Assembly (NCBI GenBank): GCA_964446745.1
Contig: CAYURR010000073.1
Location: 1 to 14,150, forward strand
Direction: 5' to 3'
Length of the DNA stretch: 14,150 bases
Source of the DNA: CAYURR01 sp964446745
GTDB lineage: Bacteria > Bacillota > Clostridia > Lachnospirales > WQUN01
Of the stretch, positions 7,086-14,150 are shown piece after piece. Numbering within the stretch: position 1 is the stretch's first letter; each line of letters starts with the position of its first letter. The notes below the pieces were generated by a model that was not told the DNA's origin, made no database searches, and saw only the letters and a list, made by a program, of their open reading frames with translations. The translations under genes and the position numbers were made by a program.

Positions 7086-7524
7086 ACAAACAGTAACAGA
7101 TAGGATACGCATACAAATAATTAAGGCCATTGCTGTCGGTTGTTTTGTTACTATAGCGTTTATAGTAAAAGTACAGTGGCAGGGTAATATTGAAGCGATT
7201 AGTGATGTGGACAAAATCATTATAATCGGTCTATTTTTCGGCGGGGAGGCCTCGGCTGTCCGCGCTATATTAAAATATCGCAAAGCACTAAAAACCCCTG
7301 AGGCATTGGATGCATTACATATTAAAGAAACAGATGAAAGGAATCGGATCATTATATTAAAAACTTGCCGATCTACTATGAATCTGACAATCACTCTACT
7401 GGCCTTTGCCGGGGTCATCGCGTCATTTTTTAGCCATACCTTGTTGATGACGATTGGCATTATCTTGATTTCGATTTTGGTATTGTATGCTGCGCTCGCG
7501 GCGTATTATTCTCGAAAGGTTTAG
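7072..7524 (+). CDS. Four-helix membrane protein, DUF2178-like, partner of the Xre regulator
   Basis: This small integral membrane protein of 150 residues has predicted helices at about 18-33, 49-65, 104-121 and 123-145. The cytosolic loop between helices 2 and 3 holds KETDERNRIIILK (85-97). This resembles the DERxxxIxxKA box seen in DUF2178-type proteins that are encoded with small Xre regulators. GGAGGA at 7058-7063 lies 8 bases before the ATG, inside the regulator gene, and the reading frames overlap by 14 bases, so translation is coupled. Its biochemical role is not known. It may sense membrane state or sequester the regulator, but that is inference. The DUF assignment is by motif memory only. 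Confidence 0.78.
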   Translation: MKSFRQTVTDRIRIQIIKAIAVGCFVTIAFIVKVQWQGNIEAISDVDKIIIIGLFFGGEASAVRAILKYRKALKTPEALDALHIKETDERNRIIILKTCRSTMNLTITLLAFAGVIASFFSHTLLMTIGIILISILVLYAALAAYYSRKV

Positions 7525-7544
7525 CTAAAGCCGATTTTTGTTTA
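7518..7544 (+). terminator. Weak intrinsic terminator after the membrane-protein gene
   Basis: GGTTT (7518-7522) and AAGCC (7528-7532) form a short stem with one G-U pair, followed by ATTTTTGTTT. The stem overlaps the TAG stop at 7522-7524. Strength is probably modest. Confidence 0.4.
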
Positions 7545-7556
7545 ATCTTTATCTAA

Positions 7557-7920
7557 CACGTTGAGTATGATATTTTAACAGCTAACGATAATGCAGGGGT
7601 TACATTGAACAGTACAGGTGGTAAATGAATCTGTTACAGTAAAAGAAATGCAATATGGTACAAAAATTGATATTAAAGTGTTGCATGAACCCACAAACAC
7701 ATATTATTATACTCCAGCAGTTATTGCTGATGTAAAAAACCATACATATCCCGATGGTCTTTATCAGACTGGAAAGGCCTTCCCAAATGGTCAGCTATCT
7801 CCCGGTAACATAGATGGAAGTTCCGTTGAGTTTATGGGATGGAATATAACAAGTGTAAACAATACGAACAATTACCGTTTGTTAGAAGTAATTGTTTATG
7901 ATGGAGTTGTAAACTACTAA
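7557..7920 (+). pseudogene. 5'-truncated remnant of a probable secreted or surface protein
   Basis: An open frame of 100 codons runs from a GTG at 7618 to TAA at 7920. It has no ribosome site at a useful distance and no signal peptide. The protein is rich in Asn, Thr, Tyr and Val (for example TYYYTPAVIADV, SSVEFMGWNITSV, LLEVIVYDGVVNY), which suggests a beta-sheet, exported domain. Upstream in another frame, 7560-7625 encodes YDILTANDNAGVTLNSTGGK, of similar character, and closes at TGA (7626-7628) just where the 100-codon frame begins. A single-base frameshift would join the two. No start codon precedes that piece. The best reading is a decayed gene lacking its 5' part; a short intact gene starting at GTG is the alternative. 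No family was recognised. Confidence 0.5.
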
Positions 7921-7942
7921 TAATGTTTTCTTGTGTAGATTT

Positions 7943-7978
7943 CATCATTGTGAAGAAATATATTTCTTCACAATGATG
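7943..7978. repeat. Perfect 36-bp palindrome
   Basis: CATCATTGTGAAGAAATA is followed directly by its exact reverse complement, with no spacer. It lies between the gene remnant ending at 7920 and the ribosome site of the next gene. The tracts on either side (GATTT and GTTTAGG) are not good terminator tails. It could be a transcript-end hairpin, a cruciform or a dimeric protein site. The TTGTGAA/TTCACAA ends recall Rex sites, but their spacing of 12 is wrong for Rex. Confidence 0.75.
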
Positions 7979-7995
7979 GTTTAGGAGTTACTTAA

Positions 7996-8691
7996 ATGAA
8001 AAAAGCTTCAATGATATCAATGGTTTTCTGTATTATCACGGGAATAGTTGTATGGAACTTAATTAAAAACTATATTAATATGGAAGTATCTGTTCCAGAA
8101 ATATTCACTTTGCAAAATGGTTTTGAAATGTCGAAGAAACATAAACCTCAACTTGAGGATGAAGCAGAAAGAGCCTTACAGACTTATAGAGAATTCTTAA
8201 CTGGGACTATAAATGCAGGAATGTATAATATCAACACAATTATTATTCCTACAGGCGAACCATATAGTCGATACTATACTGAATACGCTTTTTTTGACTC
8301 AAGTGGTGATGGAACTCCGGAGCTTCATGTCAGATCAGCAAGAAATTACTTTATTTTTACATACAAAGATGACCAGATTGTATTTTGGAGCTCACTTTCA
8401 CCATATGCAAAGCCACTTAATAATAGAGCTTTTTTGTCCACACGTTTTTCATTTGCATCGACTACGGAATCACACGGATATACAATATTGGATTACTCTG
8501 GAAATAAGGTACTGCAGATAGGCTTTTCTTTTTCTGATTCTAATCAAAATGGTATATATGATGAAGGTGACGAATACTGGTTTTGTGAGGCCCAAGTTTC
8601 AAAAGAGACATACGATATTTTGACTAATCCATATATGACTATTAGTTCAGACTTGATAAAGTGGGTTGTTTTATGCGAAAGCAAGAGTTAG
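7996..8691 (+). CDS. Membrane-anchored extracytoplasmic protein with calcium-loop-like motifs
   Basis: This hypothetical protein of 231 residues has one N-terminal hydrophobic segment (about 6-24, MISMVFCIITGIVVWNLI) after KK. It is probably a signal anchor with the rest outside the cell. No lipobox is seen. Residues 97-110 read YAFFDSSGDGTPEL, the DxxGDGxxEL signature of many secreted Bacillota proteins. Residues 181-192 (DSNQNGIYDEGD) match the spacing of an EF-hand or dockerin loop with acidic or amide side chains at positions 1, 3, 5, 9 and 12. AGGAG (7983-7987) is 8 bases before the ATG. Composition is visibly poorer in G+C than the left and right parts of the window, which suggests acquisition. 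The function is unknown. Confidence 0.8.
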   Translation: MKKASMISMVFCIITGIVVWNLIKNYINMEVSVPEIFTLQNGFEMSKKHKPQLEDEAERALQTYREFLTGTINAGMYNINTIIIPTGEPYSRYYTEYAFFDSSGDGTPELHVRSARNYFIFTYKDDQIVFWSSLSPYAKPLNNRAFLSTRFSFASTTESHGYTILDYSGNKVLQIGFSFSDSNQNGIYDEGDEYWFCEAQVSKETYDILTNPYMTISSDLIKWVVLCESKS

Positions 8692-8741
8692 CGTTACTTA
8701 AATATGATTAAATAGTTAGAATTATCCACCGTTCCGAGCTC

Positions 8742-8790
8742 AAAAAAAACAGCCGTTGTGATCAATAAAATCACAACGGCTATTTTATTC
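8742..8790. terminator. Strong bidirectional intrinsic terminator
   Basis: AGCCGTTGTGAT (8751-8762) and ATCACAACGGCT (8770-8781) form a perfect 12-bp stem with loop CAATAAA. On the plus strand ATTTTATT follows; on the minus strand G and then eight T residues follow. It ends both the gene at 7996-8691 and the long minus-strand unit on the right. The minus-strand gene's TAG stop (8780-8782) is part of the stem. Confidence 0.93.
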
Positions 8791-9106
8791 CCAAGAAATC
8801 GTCAATCGTGAGCTCGATATACTCCACGGGCTGCTTCAATATATCCTCTTCAACCCGCTCTCTTCGGGTTTCTTGCGTCTCATATTCCACTCCCATGTCC
8901 TTGCGGCTCTCATTTTCCGTATCGTCAAACAAGCCTATCTGCTCGGGCAGTGGGCTTTTTTTTATAGCTACGCCTGGCGAACGATGCTTCGCCAAACGGG
9001 CCTGTTCCTCATAAAACATGACCTGAGCCTCGAGCCTTGCGATTTTATCGTCCTTGGCTTTTATTAATTCTATATACTGTTGTGAGTCGTTCAATACATT
9101 GTCCAT
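8780..9106 (-). pseudogene. Truncated IS66-family transposase (N-terminal leucine-zipper region)
   Basis: This frame of 108 residues contains KIARLEAQVMFYEEQARLAKHR (21-42), then LPEQIGLFDDTENES (53-67) and PVEYIEL (93-99). These match, in order, the N-terminal zipper, the EQLxLFxEAE segment and the pVExIEH segment of IS66 TnpC, known from family memory. IS66 transposases are about 500 residues; this one stops before the zinc finger and has no catalytic DDE domain. It is therefore a remnant or a domesticated fragment. It starts 42 bases after the glycosyltransferase stop, has no clear ribosome site, and its stop lies within the terminator stem. IS66 ends and the tnpA and tnpB partners are absent. 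It would not transpose. Confidence 0.72.
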
Positions 9107-9148
9107 AACATGATTATATATAAAAATACCTTAATTGACAATATATAC

Positions 9149-12100
9149 CTAACTCAGTATCCACGACGGCATCCATTTCAAGAATACATCCACGTATTTG
9201 ATCGGCACCGGCATACCCGATATCGTAGGATAGAACGCCACAAACAGTAGCGCCGCCACACCTATATACGCGTACAACCATTTGCTGTGCGTAGGCCTGT
9301 CGTTGATTAGCTGTTTGAACATATACACGGTCATCAAGATGATAAACGGCACGGACGGGAAATAATGATAGATATACGTCGTGCGCGAGATCAATGCCCA
9401 CGGCAGATACTGTGACAGATACGCAACGATTAGAAACAGCAGCAGCGGGCTAAAGCGTTTGGACAGCGAACGTATGCAAAACAGAAACGATGCTATCCCC
9501 ATCCACCATATAGCGGGGTTACCAAACGAGCTGATGCCGCTGTTTAGGTTACCGACCATGCCCGCGAAATAGTATATCGGGCGTATCATAACCGGCCATG
9601 TGAACCACATCGACGAGAACGGATGCGTAGCCTCGAGGTTCGCATGATACCCGAACATGTCCTTCTGATTCTTTATAATGCCCGCGACCGCCTCTTTGAG
9701 ATTTGCTGCCGGAAACGGCCCGCATTGCAAGTACCATCCATACGACAGCGCGTAAATGATCAACGGCACAACGATAAACGAGAATACGCAAAACGCTATC
9801 GTCAACAGCTGGTATTTTTGCAGTCTCAGCGGATACCGTTTAAAGAATGCGCACGCAAACAGCACGGGCAGACCTATCGCCCCGTATATCCCCTGCCACT
9901 TCGCCGCGATTGCAAGCCCCATCGAGATACCGCATAGTAGCAGAGGCAGCAGTTCATTCCGAGCAAAGCTGCGTAAATCCATATTCCTGCGCGGTTCCAT
10001 ATCTTCGTCACTGTAGGCATCACTATAGTAGTCATACATAAACATGTACATGAGCATAACAAAGAACGTCACAAACACGTCGATAGTGGCTATGCGTGTC
10101 TGCGCAAAGTGCATGAAGTCCAACGCAAACATCGCAGTAGCTGCTGTGGGCAGCAATGTGTTTTTGAACATGCGACGCGCTAGCAGATAAATAAGCGGCA
10201 GCATAAGCACACCAACTAGCGTACCCATAAACCGCCAGCCAAACGGTGTCATACCGAATATCTTTACCCCCAGCGCCATGATGTTTTTACCGAGCGGTGG
10301 GTGGGTCCATTCATATACGGGCAGCTTGTGCAATAGCTCATACGCGGTACGCGCATGGTAGATCTCATCGAAATAAGTGCTGTTCATAAATGTATTATTC
10401 TCGGGCACTATACCCTGCTCGTCAAACAGCGTCACGGGATCCGCTCCGTTATGCGTCGCTATGGTCACAGGCATGATACGTCCTGCGGTATCGCGAAAGG
10501 CCATCTCTGTGAGCATAAGCTCATCGCTGTTTGAGCGGATATAGATAAACGCATTCTGAGGATATCCGCCGAGGTCCGTGTTTCCCCATGAAAACACCGC
10601 TCCGGTATTTATGCTCGTGGCTGGGCTCCATGTCGTATTGTCCGGGGAATATGCAATCTCAAAGCTTTGATCATGCCTAGGCCCGGTCATATATTGTACA
10701 CGAGAGACGGGTTCCGTACCTTCGAGCCGTAATATGACCCATTCCCCGTTTCTCGGTGCATACATCGACTGCGGCGACACCTTGTTGCCGAGATTTATAA
10801 ACGCGACCACCGCATATGTGGCCGTTATCAACGCGACAAACAGTGGCTGATACCGCTCCAATTTCGTAGCGGATATCGATTGTTCCTTTTGCTTGCTCCG
10901 GTTAAACCCTATCGCATCCACGGTCAGGCATATACCAAACGCGATAGTCACAACTAGATAAACCGTCGAAACAAACGACAGCGAATCCGATATCAACGAG
11001 ATATTATTACCGTTTTGGAGCATGTAGAGTACATCGGCGCAGTTTACAAACAACAACACCGAAAACAATCCGTAAAACATCAGGATATATTTTTTCGGCC
11101 GCAGTAGATACGAGACAAGCATAAACGCGAGCGCGGGAAAGATATATCGCTCATGCATCTTTACGGAGAACATATAAACAAATATATACAACGCGGCAGC
11201 GGCGAGGAATATAAACGAGCGCTCGCCCCGTTTTTTATTTAATATAAACAATGCAAACAACACCGTCAGTAGGATAAACAAATATCCCCACGCGTTATAA
11301 GTCATAAACAGGAAACGCGTGTTTACATCGATCCAGTTCGCGCCTACGAACGTGTAGAAATTGTAGGCGTTTACGGATGCATACGGGTATGAGGCGAGCG
11401 TGTTTCTATATTGATTGATGATCGGCATAAAGTTTAACCCGCGCGTAAACGGTACGAGCAGCATGATCATAAACGCTACGGCTATCCCGATATACAGCGC
11501 AAGCCTTTTTAAATTCTGAAAAGCCCCGGGCTTAAAGTTGATCATATGGCGGGAGCTTTCAAACAGCAGATCATACACCCCGTACAGAAACACGGGTCCT
11601 ACGATCAGGGACTGAGGTTTTACGATCAGCGCATACGCAAGCAGCAAATAGCTCCCCAGGTGCTTCTTCTCGGTCATCAGATACACGCTCGTAAGCAACA
11701 GCAACGTATGCAATGCATCCACCTGTCCCCAGACCGTCGACAGCAAGATCACCGCCGGGTTTAGCAGATACAGTAACGCGATCGTAAACGGATTCAGCAG
11801 CTTATTTTGCTCGGGTAGATATTTCTTTGCGAGGCTATATATCACGAGCGCGGTCAGTACATCACAGAGTATGGCAGGCATCTTTATCAGCGCCGTAAAC
11901 GCCTCACTGCTCAGCGAAAAGACCCTTGCTATGAGCCCGAGCGCCCAGAGGATGTACATATACCCGGGTGGATAGTCTGTAAATTGCCCCGAGGTATAGA
12001 ACGATGACAATCCACCGTTTGCAAGCATCGAGGCCCAGGCCTTGAACGTGATGATGTCGTTTTCGTAGCCTTTATTTACATCCATGAGCACGAAACGCAC

Positions 12101-12244
12101 CACAAGCCCGATGCCAACGAGCAATACCGGTGCGGTAAAATATCGTTTTATCCCCCCTATTATGCTGCCGGACGGGAACCTTACGACACCGTATAGTAAT
12201 ATCAAAATAGCGGCAAGCCCGCATATCTCATAGAGTTGCTTCAT
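9149..12244 (-). CDS. Two-module GT-C membrane glycosyltransferase: GT-C N-half, discoidin-like domain, PMT C-half
   Basis: This polytopic membrane enzyme of 1031 residues probably transfers sugar from a polyprenyl-phosphate donor to proteins or glycans at the outer membrane face. The N-terminal module (1-485) has about 13 predicted helices; its first outer loop holds YEND (60-63, an ExD motif) and TDYPPGYMY (89-97). An exported domain (488-620) includes FEIAYSPDNTTWSP (528-541), like F5/8 type C (discoidin) domains. The C-terminal module (621-1031) is PMT-like: STYFDEIYHARTAYE with D626 and E627, THPPLGK (647-653) and RIATID (717-722). Fused modules with separate acidic motifs suggest a bifunctional enzyme. 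AAGGAAGG lies just before the ATG, and the frame overlaps the peptidase gene by 17 bases. Donor sugar and acceptor are unknown. Confidence 0.88.
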   Translation of the reverse strand: MKQLYEICGLAAILILLYGVVRFPSGSIIGGIKRYFTAPVLLVGIGLVVRFVLMDVNKGYENDIITFKAWASMLANGGLSSFYTSGQFTDYPPGYMYILWALGLIARVFSLSSEAFTALIKMPAILCDVLTALVIYSLAKKYLPEQNKLLNPFTIALLYLLNPAVILLSTVWGQVDALHTLLLLTSVYLMTEKKHLGSYLLLAYALIVKPQSLIVGPVFLYGVYDLLFESSRHMINFKPGAFQNLKRLALYIGIAVAFMIMLLVPFTRGLNFMPIINQYRNTLASYPYASVNAYNFYTFVGANWIDVNTRFLFMTYNAWGYLFILLTVLFALFILNKKRGERSFIFLAAAALYIFVYMFSVKMHERYIFPALAFMLVSYLLRPKKYILMFYGLFSVLLFVNCADVLYMLQNGNNISLISDSLSFVSTVYLVVTIAFGICLTVDAIGFNRSKQKEQSISATKLERYQPLFVALITATYAVVAFINLGNKVSPQSMYAPRNGEWVILRLEGTEPVSRVQYMTGPRHDQSFEIAYSPDNTTWSPATSINTGAVFSWGNTDLGGYPQNAFIYIRSNSDELMLTEMAFRDTAGRIMPVTIATHNGADPVTLFDEQGIVPENNTFMNSTYFDEIYHARTAYELLHKLPVYEWTHPPLGKNIMALGVKIFGMTPFGWRFMGTLVGVLMLPLIYLLARRMFKNTLLPTAATAMFALDFMHFAQTRIATIDVFVTFFVMLMYMFMYDYYSDAYSDEDMEPRRNMDLRSFARNELLPLLLCGISMGLAIAAKWQGIYGAIGLPVLFACAFFKRYPLRLQKYQLLTIAFCVFSFIVVPLIIYALSYGWYLQCGPFPAANLKEAVAGIIKNQKDMFGYHANLEATHPFSSMWFTWPVMIRPIYYFAGMVGNLNSGISSFGNPAIWWMGIASFLFCIRSLSKRFSPLLLFLIVAYLSQYLPWALISRTTYIYHYFPSVPFIILMTVYMFKQLINDRPTHSKWLYAYIGVAALLFVAFYPTISGMPVPIKYVDVFLKWMPSWILS

Positions 12245-13448
12245 GCATTGCCTTCCTTTCGTAGCGGAATTTTTCGAGTAGCTCGTCCTGCCACGGGACT
12301 ATGTAACGCTCTCGCCCATACAATGTCTCAGAACCGCAGTGCGTACAAAACCGCGCGTGATCGTCTGCAGGTTTTGAGCATGTTATACAGGCGTTTTGGG
12401 CGACAAAGCCGCAATCCCTGCACAAATGCCCGGCCTTTGACAGATAGCAGCTGCACATAGGGCAGAGATGAAGCCTTAGTTGCGCGTATTGCACGGGCTT
12501 GTCCCCTATGCGGCGGTCATATCGACTGAAATGCGACCGTTGTCCACATGTTATGCAATACAGCGCGTCTACGGGCAGGGTCCGTTTGCAAAGCGGATTT
12601 TCGCAGGTATTGTTTAGATACAGCCCGCATATCATGCAATAGTCTCCGCTACCGTACTGCTTTGCGCCGCAGCGCTGGCACGGGTCGGCCTTTTGCCAGA
12701 TCGGTGGTTCCGTGGGCATAAACATACGCCTGAGCCCTTTTTTACCGCAATATATGCAAAACCCAGCGCTTTGAACGCATTCATGTCCGTTGTCTTGTCC
12801 GACGCCCGAGTGCGCCACAAGCTCGAACGCCCTGCCGCATGCGACGCATCGATATCGGTTGCGGACGGCTCGTATATATCCCTCGAAGTTTTGCAATACA
12901 TTTCGCTCGGCAGTCTCATCTCGCATGCTTAAAGCAGTGCTCATACATAAGGTTTCGCTTATAACCCTTGCGCAAGCGAGTGAAACCCCGCAGACCTCAC
13001 TGATATCCTTTGGGTCATTTAGCCCGATCTCACGAAGCACACAAGCCGGCGCAAGCAAGGTCTGCGCGAATATATCGGCCTCTACCTCGTGGCATTGATA
13101 GGGTCCGCCCATAACATTAGCATGCCCCATCGCATAGTGGCCGAGCTCATGCGCGATAGTAAACCGCCTGCGCCCATAGCTTGTGATCTGGTCGTTATAG
13201 AGTATTAAATATCGGCCGCTTGGTTTGTCATACCAGCAGCAGCCGCTGTCGCTGTCCGTGATGGTAATGAGCTCGCTAAACGTGAGCCCGTGTACGTTCA
13301 TAAACCATGAATAAGGCTTTACGCGCAGATCCGGAAAAGCCTTAGTCATATCAAACATGTATATCGGTAGTGTGTCCTTCCTGAATGTCGACAGTAGGTC
13401 GAGTGCATGACGAATGGCGTGGCGTTTATCAGGTGAGGGGTTTACCAT
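12228..13448 (-). CDS. ImmA/IrrE-like metallopeptidase with five C-terminal zinc ribbons
   Basis: This predicted cytosolic zinc peptidase has 406 residues, against roughly 150-250 for typical ImmA/IrrE proteins. The N-terminal domain carries IAHELGHYAMGH, with H100, E101 and H104, followed by HEVEADIFAQTLLAP (120-134), where E123 is the likely third ligand. After residue 200 come ten closely spaced cysteine pairs that assort into five C4 ribbons: 201/204+231/234, 257/260+271/274, 282/287+298/301, 329/332+343/346 and 354/357+368/371. In known systems (ImmR/ImmA of ICEBs1, DdrO/IrrE) the peptidase cleaves a neighbouring Xre repressor, and such a repressor is encoded directly upstream. GGAGG at 13458-13462 sets the ATG. 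The frame overlaps the repressor by 20 bases and the glycosyltransferase by 17. Confidence 0.9.
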   Translation of the reverse strand: MVNPSPDKRHAIRHALDLLSTFRKDTLPIYMFDMTKAFPDLRVKPYSWFMNVHGLTFSELITITDSDSGCCWYDKPSGRYLILYNDQITSYGRRRFTIAHELGHYAMGHANVMGGPYQCHEVEADIFAQTLLAPACVLREIGLNDPKDISEVCGVSLACARVISETLCMSTALSMRDETAERNVLQNFEGYIRAVRNRYRCVACGRAFELVAHSGVGQDNGHECVQSAGFCIYCGKKGLRRMFMPTEPPIWQKADPCQRCGAKQYGSGDYCMICGLYLNNTCENPLCKRTLPVDALYCITCGQRSHFSRYDRRIGDKPVQYAQLRLHLCPMCSCYLSKAGHLCRDCGFVAQNACITCSKPADDHARFCTHCGSETLYGRERYIVPWQDELLEKFRYERKAMHEATL

Positions 13449-14150
13449 CAGAGAAAGCCTCCTCTATCGTTGAGCGTATAATCTTTAAAACCCATTCGCG
13501 ATCCCTGTGCGATAACTGCATAGCCTCACGTGCGATCGCCATGACATCCGAGTCATATCCGCCCTCGGCCACCTCTCGCAACGAAATCGTGTGCCTTGAC
13601 GGTTCCTTCGCAAGCTGCTCGTCGATGGTATCCTTTAGCCTGTCAAAGATATCCGCGTATTTCAAGCGCAATGCGGATTGCGTGAGCTGCTTTTTAGCGT
13701 ATTTCCAAAACCCCTCGTGCGACGGATCAAAACCCGATGCCTCTAAACTCAGCGAGAACTGCGCCCGCAGATCGTCAAGTGCCAGGTTCATACGCTCGTC
13801 TGATTTTGCTGCGGCGTATCCGGTTAGGCGCGCATATACTGCTTCGCGCTCCGTGTATGTTAAATAGCAACCAAAACGCTGTTTCGCGTCCATAACCTTT
13901 ACGTGATAGGCCTCGTGAGCCTTTATCTCGTCTTGCTGTCCCGTTGCATAGCTGTATCCACAATCCGAGCACTCCACGACACAGTCCGTGCCTATCAGAA
14001 AATCCGCCGAAACACGGTATATCCTCGACAGGTCCCTGATGGTATCGCTGTCCGGACGCGACTTGCTGAGTTCCCACATCCGCACTGTGCTGTCCTTTTT
14101 ATCGAGCATCTGTCCCAGCTCGGCTTGGGTATGACCTGCTTTAATACGCA
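13429..14150 (-). CDS. Xre-family repressor with C2H2-type zinc knuckle (N-terminus beyond window)
   Basis: The frame stays open to the right edge of the window, so the gene is partial at its start. Codons upstream of the ATG at 14109 read RIKAGHTQAELGQ, the first half of the HTH_3 domain, so that methionine is internal. The HTH continues MLDKKDSTVRMWELSKSRP to SRIYRVSADFLIGT. Next, counting the internal methionine as 1, ECSDCGYSYATGQQDEIKAHEAYH holds C47, C50, H65 and H69, a compact CxxC...HxxxH zinc site. The remaining 150 residues are charged and helical with no recognised domain. The gene ends inside the peptidase gene (20-base overlap), forming a repressor/protease pair like cI/ImmA. It may respond to proteolysis or zinc and redox state; this part is inference. 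Confidence 0.88.
   Translation of the reverse strand, partial: RIKAGHTQAELGQMLDKKDSTVRMWELSKSRPDSDTIRDLSRIYRVSADFLIGTDCVVECSDCGYSYATGQQDEIKAHEAYHVKVMDAKQRFGCYLTYTEREAVYARLTGYAAAKSDERMNLALDDLRAQFSLSLEASGFDPSHEGFWKYAKKQLTQSALRLKYADIFDRLKDTIDEQLAKEPSRHTISLREVAEGGYDSDVMAIAREAMQLSHRDREWVLKIIRSTIEEAFSDGKPLT

Noticed and set aside
7930..7978. Rex-type redox operator (TTGTGAA...TTCACAA) in the 36-bp palindrome
   Set aside because: Rex sites have about four bases between these arms; here there are twelve, and the arms continue well beyond.
7987..8703. 11-bp direct repeat GTTACTTAAAT flanking the gene at 7996-8691, as a possible target duplication
   Set aside because: AT-rich 11-mers recur by chance several times in a window this size, the first copy overlaps the start codon region, and no inverted ends lie inside.
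8975..8994. TGGCGAA/TTCGCCA hairpin next to an A8 run in the IS66 fragment as a programmed frameshift signal
   Set aside because: Residues on both sides of the A-run match IS66 TnpC in the same frame, so no frameshift is needed to explain the protein.
11546..11764. Plus-strand 72-codon frame inside the glycosyltransferase gene
   Set aside because: It is antisense to a hydrophobic transmembrane stretch, is Gln-rich as expected for such shadows, and has no start signals.
13775..14077. Alternative 100-codon frame inside the Xre repressor gene
   Set aside because: It is a shadow of the repressor frame, which has clear HTH and zinc-knuckle motifs.

Overview
The window looks like chromosomal DNA of an anaerobic, Clostridia-type member of the Bacillota. 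The reasons are consensus sigma-70-type promoters, strong GGAGG ribosome binding sites, an aldo/keto reductase with a C-terminal two-cluster ferredoxin tail, a small Xre regulator paired with a four-helix membrane protein, and a cI/ImmA-type pair. This placement is an inference from gene families; there is no rRNA or other marker gene.

Left part (1-4530). An Fe-S aldo/keto reductase on the minus strand diverges from a two-gene operon of Gfo/Idh/MocA-type oxidoreductases. A single-gene gap (type I GAPDH) with its own promoter follows. Two copies of an unusual repeat family lie just past the 3' ends of genes: 53-138 after the reductase and 4381-4530 after gap. Both are inverted repeats built from decamers of the form ATCCGTNNNN in strict 10-bp phase. 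The second is a nearly complete 150-bp hairpin with terminal inverted repeats.

Middle part (4544-8781). An ABC exporter (ATPase plus a permease made of two tandemly duplicated ABC-2 halves) is read on the minus strand. It diverges from an Xre regulator and an overlapping four-helix membrane protein, and the shared promoter region carries repeated TATAC half-sites. A visibly AT-rich segment follows. It holds a 5'-truncated gene remnant, a perfect 36-bp palindrome, and a membrane-anchored protein with calcium-loop-like motifs. A strong bidirectional terminator closes this segment.

Right part (8780-14150). All genes are on the minus strand and tightly packed. In transcription order they are: an Xre repressor with a C2H2-type zinc knuckle, whose N-terminus is cut by the window edge; an ImmA/IrrE-like metallopeptidase carrying five predicted zinc ribbons; a 1031-residue membrane glycosyltransferase (GT-C module, discoidin-like lumen domain, PMT module); and a truncated IS66 transposase N-terminus. 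The first three open reading frames overlap, so a repressor/protease switch appears translationally coupled to a protein-glycosylation enzyme. This is the most unusual arrangement in the window.
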